From Methylobacterium terricola (GTDB lineage: Bacteria; Pseudomonadota; Alphaproteobacteria; Rhizobiales; Beijerinckiaceae): DNA of 64,000 nt. The position numbers and the translations under genes were made by a program. The stretch is from assembly GCF_006151805.1 (NCBI RefSeq), contig NZ_VDDA01000018.1, positions 1-64,000 on the forward strand, given 5' to 3'. This document shows, piece by piece, positions 8,907 through 15,680 of the stretch; position 1 is the stretch's first letter; every line of letters starts with the position of its first letter. The notes below the pieces were generated by a model that saw only the letters and a program-made list of their open reading frames with translations, was not told where the DNA came from and searched no databases.

Positions 8907-9989
8907 TCAATATCGACGGTGTGCCCTCAAGAGTACGCCCCCCGGGACGCGGGCACCGCTACGCTCCTCGACGACGACCACGCCCCGGATGCCCGGTCCC
9001 TTGACGGCGTCGACTAACTCGGCGAGCGGCGCGTCGGCGGCGACGTAGGTCCAGCGCCCGCGGACGACGCCGGAAGCCATGAGGTCGGCGACCGTGTGCT
9101 CGCCGAAGTCGATCATGGTGCCGACCAGCCGATCCGAGGCGTAGGCGACGATGTCGGCGGCCGATAGGAGCGCCGTGGGGCAGCCGGCCGCGTCGACGCA
9201 GACGATCGCGGGCACGTCCGGGCTGTAGGCACCGAGGACCGAGGCAAGGGTGTGATCCTCGGCGACCGGCTGGAAGTTGGTGTCGCATCGTTCGATCGCC
9301 GTCTGCGCGGCCATCCCGGGGCGGGGCTTGGTACGGATCACGGTCGAGAGCGTGGAATGGTGGCGCAGCCAGCGCGACATTGACGGGTTCCGCATCTCGA
9401 CGAGGTGGACGATGTCGGCGTGCAGGCTCGTGGCGTTCACCCTGAGGATCGGCTCGTGATGGGCGATGCGGTTGCGCAGAAAATTGATGTCGCGGACGAG
9501 GATCTGGACCTCGGCGCGCGTGGTGCGCGGTTGGCAGTGCGGCAGCGCCTTGCGCAGGTTCACCTGCCAGAGCGAGCGGTCGTAGTCCGGACGGAACAGG
9601 TTGGACCAGAAGTCGAAGGTGAGCGTGGCGACCACCTGCCCTCGCGGGGGCCTGCGCTGGATCGCACTCGCCCGCTCGATGGCTTTGTCCAGCGATCTCC
9701 GGCTCTCCGTCGTGAGCTGGTCGCCGAACCTCTGATTCGTCGGCCAGGCGGGTCCGTGGAGGTCCGTCAGCACCTCGTCGATGGCGTTGCGAAGCGTCAC
9801 CTCTCCGACGTGGAGGGGGTAGAGGAAGGCCTTGGCGAGGCGCGCGTTGTAAAGGTAGAGGTCGAGGGCGTGGCGCTCGTTCCCCTTCGCCGCCGTCAGG
9901 TACGTGGCGAACCGGTCGGCCGAGATCGAGGCCCGGATCGCGGCCAAATCCTCGGGGGTGTAAGGGAACGGAACTTGACTCTCGGCCAT
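8907..9989 (-). CDS. Abi-like HEPN protein fused to a C-terminal CBS-domain pair
   Basis: 360 aa. The N-terminal ~240 residues match the Abi_2/AbiD-AbiF group. The segment FLYPLHVGEVTLRNAID precedes the HEPN RNase motif RNRIAHHEP (Arg172, His177), the Rx4-6H signature of toxin RNases. The C-terminal ~110 residues look like two CBS repeats (PVAEDHTLASVL...PTALLSAADIV; TYVAADAPLAELVDAV...GVVVVEE), modules that in other proteins bind adenine nucleotides or related ligands. Start MAESQVPFPY at 9989; a 5' extension to 10085 is open but lacks Abi-like sequence. No antitoxin is adjacent. Role in abortive infection is inferred from the family; regulation by a nucleotide through the CBS pair is a guess. 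Confidence 0.8.
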   Translation of the reverse strand: MAESQVPFPYTPEDLAAIRASISADRFATYLTAAKGNERHALDLYLYNARLAKAFLYPLHVGEVTLRNAIDEVLTDLHGPAWPTNQRFGDQLTTESRRSLDKAIERASAIQRRPPRGQVVATLTFDFWSNLFRPDYDRSLWQVNLRKALPHCQPRTTRAEVQILVRDINFLRNRIAHHEPILRVNATSLHADIVHLVEMRNPSMSRWLRHHSTLSTVIRTKPRPGMAAQTAIERCDTNFQPVAEDHTLASVLGAYSPDVPAIVCVDAAGCPTALLSAADIVAYASDRLVGTMIDFGEHTVADLMASGVVRGRWTYVAADAPLAELVDAVKGPGIRGVVVVEERSGARVPGGVLLRAHRRY

Positions 9990-10122
9990 TGCAGTCTCAC
10001 AAATATGGCCACTAGCAGCCGGTGCGGCCCCTCTGTCCCTCGCGGGACACGCGCCCCCGGCACCCCGAAGCCCTGGGACAGGCAATGCCTCTCCCGGGGC
10101 TTCCTAGTTTCCGGGCCTGTGT

Positions 10123-10794
10123 TCAGGCCCCCTCCCCCGCCCGCAGGATCGCCCGGATCTCCGAGGCCGACAGGCCGCGCGGCGGCTGGCTCAGCCGCCG
10201 GTGGGCCGGCAGCATCCGCCGGTACCGCGCCATCGCCGGGAAGTGGCCGTTGAAGCCCGTCGTGCGCGCGGTCGCCTTGAGGCGGGAGTAGCGGTCGAGG
10301 TCGACCACGAAGTAACGCGCGTAGGCCATCCGGGCGGTCTCATGGTTCCCGTCGAATCCCGGGAAGGTCACCTCGGCCTGGGTGAGGCCGCCCTTGTCCG
10401 CGAGGGCGTCGTAGGAGTAGGCGAGGTCGTCGTACATCTGCAGGATGTCGAGGACCTCGGTGCAGTCCTCCTTGCTCAAGCCGGTGTCGAAGGCCTCGAC
10501 CATCGCGGGGTAGTGCAGCTCGTACCCGGATTGCAGCGCCTCGACGTGGCCGAGGTAGTGATTCCGCTCGTTCGGGTGGAGTGCGGCGAGGATCAGGTAC
10601 TGGTTCGCCAGCGCGAGCCGCTCCTTGAGGGAGAGGGAGAACCCTGCCGCCTCCCGAGGGCCGTGTTCGAGCTCCTCGACCTTGTCGAGGACGGCTTGGC
10701 GAAAGACCGCGGACACGTTCAGCCCCTTGCGCTCGACCAAGCGGTCGAGGCGGTCCTTGAGCTCGTCGTCGACCCGGAAGCTGACCGTCGGCAT
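10123..10794 (-). CDS. Ribbon-helix-helix / YfbU-domain fusion protein
   Basis: 223 aa. Residues 1-45 form a ribbon-helix-helix DNA-binding region (PTVSFRVDDELKDRLDRLV, then a helix ending in VDKVEEL-like sequence). Residues about 50-222 resemble E. coli YfbU throughout: LSLKERLALANQYLIL, VLDILQMYDDL, VTFPGFDGN, TTGFNGHFPAMARYRRML and LSASEIRAIL. YfbU is a poorly characterised helical protein whose overexpression has been linked to growth arrest. The RHH domain suggests DNA binding and autoregulation. An 18-bp palindrome lies about 20 bp upstream of the start codon and is the obvious operator candidate. It may be a one-gene toxin-antitoxin-like regulator (inference). Confidence 0.85.
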   Translation of the reverse strand: MPTVSFRVDDELKDRLDRLVERKGLNVSAVFRQAVLDKVEELEHGPREAAGFSLSLKERLALANQYLILAALHPNERNHYLGHVEALQSGYELHYPAMVEAFDTGLSKEDCTEVLDILQMYDDLAYSYDALADKGGLTQAEVTFPGFDGNHETARMAYARYFVVDLDRYSRLKATARTTGFNGHFPAMARYRRMLPAHRRLSQPPRGLSASEIRAILRAGEGA

Positions 10795-10812
10795 CGTCCC
10801 ATCCCATTAACT

Positions 10813-10830
10813 GTATTGCATATGCATTAC
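10813..10830. promoter_or_regulatory. Palindrome upstream of the RHH-YfbU gene, candidate operator
   Basis: GTATTGCATATGCATTAC is symmetrical in 8 of 9 base pairs around TGCATATGCA. It lies 18 bp before the start codon of the minus-strand RHH-YfbU gene, in an AT-rich patch unlike its surroundings. RHH proteins typically bind such short palindromes in their own promoters. Confidence 0.55.
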
Positions 10831-10889
10831 TTGTTTGGCGATTGCAAGAGGTCGCGTGTGGAGCATTCGGGCGCATGGGACCGGTGGAA

Positions 10890-10924
10890 GGCCGGACCCG
10901 GGCCCTTGCGGCGCGGGTCCGGCC
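10890..10924. repeat. 11-bp perfect inverted repeat between divergent genes
   Basis: GGCCGGACCCG (10890-10900) and CGGGTCCGGCC (10914-10924) are exact reverse complements separated by 13 bases. There is no T-run. It lies between the RHH-YfbU gene and the serine recombinase gene, which point away from each other, so termination is not an obvious role. It could be an operator or part of a recombination site. Confidence 0.5.
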
Positions 10925-11072
10925 TCCTTAACCATTCGGCCATGAACCGGACGGGACAGCGAAAACACCTGGCGTCGCCGGCTTCCTGAGGAAGCCCCGA
11001 GCCCGCGCCCCGCCGAGCGGGAGCGCGACGCGTTGCCCTGCGGTGCGACCGCGCCGCCCGACGGTCCGAGCC

Positions 11073-12773
11073 ATGCACGAAAACCTAATCGATCCGGGAC
11101 ATCCTCGCGGGATGCCGGTCGCCTATTCCTACATCCGCATGTCCCGGCCCGAGCAGCTTCGCGGCGACAGCCTGCGTCGTCAGGTTGAGAAGGCCAGGGA
11201 ATGGGCCGCGAAGCGCGGCGTCGTGCTCGACGAGAGCCTGCGCGACATTGGCATCTCGGCCTATCGCGGGAAGAACAAGGAGGTCGGAGCGCTCGCGGCC
11301 TTCCTCGACGTCGTCAAGGCCGGGCGGGTGGCGTCGGGCTCCTTCCTCGTTCTCGAAAGCCTCGACCGCCTCAGCCGCGAGACGGTCCCGGAGGCGCTGC
11401 CCACCTTCCTCGATATCGTCAACGCGGGCATCACGATCGTCACGCTGACGGATAAGCAGGAGTACAACTACGAGCGGCTCAAGACTGATTGGACGCCCTT
11501 GCTAATCTCGCTCGGCATCATGGCGCGGGCGCACGAGGAGAGCAAGACGAAGGCCGAGCGCGTCCGCCAGGCGTGGGCGCAGAAGAGGACGAAAGTCGGG
11601 GAAGCGGTGCTGACCAAGAGGGTGCCGGCTTGGCTGCGGGTGGTCGACCGGCGCATCGAGGAAGTCGAGGGTCGTTCGGACATCGTGCGGCGGATCTTCC
11701 GCGAGGCGATCGCGGGCGACGGCCAAAGGGCCATCGTCAAGCGCCTCAACGACGAGGGCGTGCCGAGCTTCAAGACGGGGTTGAAGGGCTGGCAGCCCTC
11801 CTACGTGGCGAAGCTCCTCAAAAACAGGGCCGTCCTCGGAGAGTACCAGGCCTACAGCCGGGACGAGAAGGGCGTGCGCCATCCGGTGGGTGAGCCGGTC
11901 CCGGGGTACTACCCGGCGATCGTATCGGCCGCCGATTTCCTCCGAGCCGGGACGGCCGCTCGCTCGCGCAAGTTCGCCCCTGGGGTGCGGGGAGTGACGA
12001 TCGCGAACCTCTTCCAGGGCATCGGCAAGTGCGCGTGCTGCGGCGCCTCGATGACCGTGCGAAACCGGGGCAAGGCCAGTGGGACGAGCCTGGTTTGCTC
12101 CAACGCGGCCCGCTCCGCCGGATGCGACAACCGTCGCGGCTGGTCTATGCCCAAGGTCGAGCGGGCTGTCTTGCGTGAGTTGCGCCGGGTGGACCTTCCG
12201 GAGCCGGACAAGAACGAGCGCGTGAAGGACGACGCCGCCACGCTGGCGGATGCGATGTCCGAAGCGACGCGACGCAGGGATCGGCTTCTCGATCTCGTGG
12301 AGGCCGGCGACGATGGCGCCATCGAGCGGGTGAAGTCGCTCACCCAGCGGATCCGCGCGCTTGAGGCCGAGGCGGCGAAGGCACGCCTGAACGGTCAGGT
12401 CGAGGCCAGCCTGCCAACCCGGCGGGAGCAGTGGGATCGCGTCGGGCGTCTGAGCCAGGCGCTCGCCACGGCGCGGGGGGCGGAGTTGCGCGAGATCCGG
12501 ACCCGGCTCGCCCAGGCTATCCGAGAGTCCCTGCTCCGTGTCGAGTTCGGGCCGCAGGTCGTGACCTGTCGTGTGCGCCTCGACCGCATGCGCTCATGGG
12601 ATGGGCTCCACTACGGTCATCACCCGGACGGGGTGCCATTCGTCGCGATCGACGAACGCCCGCCCCGCCAGCTCACGGTATGGGAGATCGCGCTTCACGA
12701 GCCAGAACCTGGGGAGCGGGAGCATCTCGATACCGAACTTGAGAGGTTCCTGCGGCTTGCCGGTACTCGGTGA
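11073..12773 (+). CDS. Large serine recombinase
   Basis: 566 aa from ATG 11073; ATG 11112 (MPVAYSYIRMS) is an equally plausible start. Resolvase catalytic domain at the N-terminus with nucleophile Ser24 in SYIRMSRPEQ, then RRQ and a conserved SLDRLSRE region. The Recombinase domain (about residues 170-290) is followed by a zinc ribbon (CACCG...LVCSN...GCDNR) and a long coiled-coil segment, as in phage and island integrases. It probably moves part or all of this island. It starts about 280 bp from the divergent RHH-YfbU gene. No matching attachment-site pair was identified. Confidence 0.93.
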   Translation: MHENLIDPGHPRGMPVAYSYIRMSRPEQLRGDSLRRQVEKAREWAAKRGVVLDESLRDIGISAYRGKNKEVGALAAFLDVVKAGRVASGSFLVLESLDRLSRETVPEALPTFLDIVNAGITIVTLTDKQEYNYERLKTDWTPLLISLGIMARAHEESKTKAERVRQAWAQKRTKVGEAVLTKRVPAWLRVVDRRIEEVEGRSDIVRRIFREAIAGDGQRAIVKRLNDEGVPSFKTGLKGWQPSYVAKLLKNRAVLGEYQAYSRDEKGVRHPVGEPVPGYYPAIVSAADFLRAGTAARSRKFAPGVRGVTIANLFQGIGKCACCGASMTVRNRGKASGTSLVCSNAARSAGCDNRRGWSMPKVERAVLRELRRVDLPEPDKNERVKDDAATLADAMSEATRRRDRLLDLVEAGDDGAIERVKSLTQRIRALEAEAAKARLNGQVEASLPTRREQWDRVGRLSQALATARGAELREIRTRLAQAIRESLLRVEFGPQVVTCRVRLDRMRSWDGLHYGHHPDGVPFVAIDERPPRQLTVWEIALHEPEPGEREHLDTELERFLRLAGTR

Positions 12774-13144
12774 GGCCTGACGTCGTCGCCTCTTGTGGCT
12801 GCTGACTTGGCATCCCGAGCGGCACCCCAGAATGAATGAGCAGGCTCTTCGACGGTCGCGCCGTGACGCGATCTGGCACGCCCTTGGCTCATCGTTCTAA
12901 CCGGCGCCAGGATGGGGCAACGGCTATCGCGCTGCCCGAATGTCCGACGAAGCCCCCCATGGCCCCCACGGAGCGGTTCGCTTGATCATTGAGCCATACG
13001 ATGCGTGCGCTCCGCCGTGTTCGCCCATAGGGATAGGGATCTTCAAGTGCAATTGGCTATATCGCTTCTTGGAGCGATTTGACGGGGAATTCGGTCATCT
13101 CCGGCCTGTCCCGCGAACAGGACCCTGGAGGTGCGATTGCTGCC
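12774..13144. other. Intergenic stretch between two recombinase genes
   Basis: The serine recombinase and the tyrosine recombinase converge here. No tRNA gene, the usual tyrosine-integrase target, was found. A weak 6-bp hairpin (ATCGCT/AGCGAT near 13061-13079) is the only structure noticed. An ORF crosses from 12940 into the integrase gene antisense, has no recognisable features and is not called. Confidence 0.4.
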
Positions 13145-14881
13145 TCAAGAGCCTTCGACGGATAGATGTGCCGCCCAGTCGGTGGCGGGATCGTAGGCCC
13201 ATTCCATGGGGCCGCGCGGTCGAGACGGATCGGAACCGAGTTCCGGAAGCTCTGCTACGTCCCTGTCGAGCTGGTCCGCATCCAGCTTGGCGCGAATGAA
13301 GGCGGCCACCTCGGCTGCGGGAAAACTGCGGGAATTGCCGTCCGGAAGCGTGCGGTTTCGTTCTTCCCTCAGGATTTGCCAAACGGGAAGCATCTCGTGC
13401 CACAGCTCCTGCGAGATGGATTTTCCCTTTTCGTTGCAGCTACTTGCCTTCGTGATGGCAGGAATGTCGGGAGCGGTGGGATGCTCCGACCCGGATAGGG
13501 GAGGGGTGGAGGACTGGGATGGCCAAGTGCCTTCGCTCCTTGGGATTTCGGGGATTTCGCTGGGGGGACATCCCCGACGATTGCGGGAAAATCCCCACGC
13601 CGCCGCGGATCCTAGCAGGCCGATGCGCAAGTCACCCGCCGCACGCTGCCGGCGCGCCTCCAAGGCCAACTCGCGCTTCCAGGCCATGAAGGCCGAGGTC
13701 GTGCTCATCGCCCGGGCGGTGTCTTCCGTCGTGACGTGGGCGTACGCCTCCCGGGTCGTCTTGATGTTGGCGTGATGGAGCCGCTGCTGCACAGCCACGA
13801 TGTTGCCGGTCGCCCGAAGCGTCTGGCTTCCCGTCGTCTTCCGGAGATCGTGGGGCCGCGCGTCGGCGACCCCTGCGGCCTTGCAAGCATTCGAAAACAG
13901 CTGGTAGAAGTACCACCCGGTCAGAGGGTATCGCTTGCCGCGCTCGTAAAACCGGCGGACCTTGCTCCGGGCGAGATACCGTGTCTGTTCCGCCACGAAC
14001 GTGAAGACCGCCTCCTGCGCCTCGTCTTGGCGAGCTTCGTATTGCTCGAAAAGGATCGCACCGATTTCCTCGGTGATCGGTAACTCCGCGGTCTTATCGC
14101 CCTTCACCGTCAGCCTGATTATGCCGTCGATCCAATCCACCTGGGACCACCTGAGCTCGACCCCGTCCGTGCGCCGGAGCGCCGTCTCGATGAGGAAGCG
14201 CATGGCCGGGCGGATGTCCGGCCGAAGGTGCTCCTCGATCCGGATTTGCTCCTCGGCGGTGAGCTCGCGCCTGCGCGGCTTCTCTTGCAACGTATAGACG
14301 GTCCAATCCGGCTCGTCCGGAAGCACGACCTTGACGCGCTTCGCAGCCTTGAGCGCCATGTGTAGGACTTCGATGTGGGCGTTGATGTAGGCGTTCGATA
14401 GCAGGGGCTTCTTCGGGTCGTCCCGAACGTGGGTGCGTCTGAGCTTGCCCCATAAGTCGCCCACCAAGGCGTCGTCGATGCGCACGATCGGCATGTCGGG
14501 ACCGAGCAGCCGGCAGATCACGTCCGCCTTGCGGTCACGATTCTTCTTGGGTTCGCCCGTAAGCGGGCGGGTCTCCATGAGCAACTCCATCGCCTGCAGG
14601 AGCGTTCGGGGCTTCGTCCCGCCGGAGACCTCCTTCCTCGGTTGATCTCCCGCAGAGCGGATCCGGACGCGCTCCGCTTCCTTCAGCTCACGGACGAACT
14701 TTGCCGCGTCACGCACGACCGCGGTGCCCGTCGTGCCGCGAAAGCGCTCGCCGCCGATCATGAACTCGTAATGCAGGTTGGCCGAGTTCTCCGGCTGTAC
14801 GAGGTTGGGCGGGAGCTTCTTCCGCTTGCCGTCCCGCGCCTTCGACCTGGGCTTGGCCGACTTGGTGGTCTTCTCGCTCAT
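13145..14881 (-). CDS. Tyrosine-type site-specific integrase with long C-terminal extension
   Basis: 578 aa. The catalytic core shows the Arg region (ETALRRTDGVELRW), the beta-hairpin Lys (VKGDKT), the HxxR box (PHDLRKT), a downstream HH (LHHANIKTT) and the nucleophile Tyr380 in REAYAHV. An N-terminal SAM-like core-binding region comes before it. About 200 residues follow the active-site Tyr, far more than usual, with no recognised domain. The start ATG 14881 overlaps the stop of the upstream HTH gene (ATGA) and has GGGAGG at suitable spacing, implying translational coupling. Substrate sites were not found. Confidence 0.9.
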   Translation of the reverse strand: MSEKTTKSAKPRSKARDGKRKKLPPNLVQPENSANLHYEFMIGGERFRGTTGTAVVRDAAKFVRELKEAERVRIRSAGDQPRKEVSGGTKPRTLLQAMELLMETRPLTGEPKKNRDRKADVICRLLGPDMPIVRIDDALVGDLWGKLRRTHVRDDPKKPLLSNAYINAHIEVLHMALKAAKRVKVVLPDEPDWTVYTLQEKPRRRELTAEEQIRIEEHLRPDIRPAMRFLIETALRRTDGVELRWSQVDWIDGIIRLTVKGDKTAELPITEEIGAILFEQYEARQDEAQEAVFTFVAEQTRYLARSKVRRFYERGKRYPLTGWYFYQLFSNACKAAGVADARPHDLRKTTGSQTLRATGNIVAVQQRLHHANIKTTREAYAHVTTEDTARAMSTTSAFMAWKRELALEARRQRAAGDLRIGLLGSAAAWGFSRNRRGCPPSEIPEIPRSEGTWPSQSSTPPLSGSEHPTAPDIPAITKASSCNEKGKSISQELWHEMLPVWQILREERNRTLPDGNSRSFPAAEVAAFIRAKLDADQLDRDVAELPELGSDPSRPRGPMEWAYDPATDWAAHLSVEGS

Positions 14882-15240
14882 TCGCATCCTCCCACCCCTG
14901 CGAGCCGGGCGGCCCGGCGGGCGATGTAACCGTCGGGCTTGGCCTTGAAGGGCGCGCCTACCGGCGCCCGGGCGTCGATGCGGCGCGCCTCGACGAAGGC
15001 GTCGAGGTCCACGTCCGTGACGCGAAGATCTCGGCGGACGGCGCCGCGGCCGACGTCGATCGCCGCGAGGCTCCCGTCGGCGACGTGGAGCTCGACCTGT
15101 CTGAGCGAGATCCCGAGGCGGTCGGCGACCTCCGGTAGGGTGAAGGCCCGTTCGACATGGAGGTCGAGCGTGCCCCCGTGACCGAGGGGCGGACCGGGAT
15201 CTCGCGCTGGGTCGACGAAGTTCTCTCTGAAGGGCTTCAT
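14878..15240 (-). CDS. Helix-turn-helix (excisionase-like) protein coupled to the integrase
   Basis: 120 aa from ATG 15240. The central segment FTLPEVADRLGISLRQVELHV has the MerR/excisionase-type helix-turn-helix spacing, followed by DGSLAAIDVGRGAVRRDLRV and a short basic tail, as in small recombination directionality factors and helix-turn-helix_17 proteins. Its TGA overlaps the ATG of the integrase gene, so the two form one transcript. The role as an excisionase or integrase regulator is inferred from position. The exact start is uncertain because there is no clear ribosome-binding site. Confidence 0.65.
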   Translation of the reverse strand: MKPFRENFVDPARDPGPPLGHGGTLDLHVERAFTLPEVADRLGISLRQVELHVADGSLAAIDVGRGAVRRDLRVTDVDLDAFVEARRIDARAPVGAPFKAKPDGYIARRAARLAGVGGCE

Positions 15241-15419
15241 GGCATGCGTCCGTGCTTGGTCCTCGTGGGATCGGTCGGCGGGGCCGCCATCGCGGCTGGA
15301 TCGCATCCACGCCAGCGTGACGGCCAAAGCTTTCCGGCTGCTCCTGCGGGGGCCCGAGCGGCCCCGCGTCCTGGTCGCGTGGTAAAGCGGGCGTTGCGGC
15401 GTCCGTGCGGATCGCGGCC

Positions 15420-15680
15420 CTAGGCGCCCGCGTCCGTATCGTCGCCGATCGGATCGGGCGTGCGGCGGTCGGCGAAGGCCCTGACCCGCAGGTCGCCGGG
15501 CCTAGGACCGGTCCGCTCCGCGAGGAACCGGGCGCGTCGCTCGGCCTCCTCCAGCGCGACCTTGCCGAGGGTCGTCAGGATCGCCTGGACGGCCCGCTCG
15601 AACGCCGGCTCCGACAAGGTGCGCATCATGTGAAGGCGCCGAAAGATCGCTCCCACCTGCATGTCCGGATCAGCGCGCAT
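15420..15680 (-). CDS. Small hypothetical protein coupled to the AAA-peptidase gene
   Basis: 86 aa, mostly helical and charged (RTLSEPAFERAVQAIL, then LEEAERRARFLAERTG). The start ATG 15680 has GGGAGGG six bases upstream, and the gene overlaps the last codons of the upstream AAA-peptidase gene, so the two are co-translated. GTG 15683 is a neighbouring alternative start. No family is recognised. It may be a partner or adaptor of the AAA protein (inference from coupling only). Confidence 0.55.
   Translation of the reverse strand: MRADPDMQVGAIFRRLHMMRTLSEPAFERAVQAILTTLGKVALEEAERRARFLAERTGPRPGDLRVRAFADRRTPDPIGDDTDAGA

Noticed and set aside
10918..10950. Short stretch on the minus strand resembling a tRNA D-arm (GGCCGAATGGTTAAGGAGG)
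   Set aside because: No anticodon stem, T-arm or acceptor stem can be built around it, so it is not called a tRNA or an attachment site.
12940..13299. 119-aa open frame overlapping the integrase 3' end
   Set aside because: It runs antisense into the integrase gene and shows no ribosome-binding site or recognisable motif.
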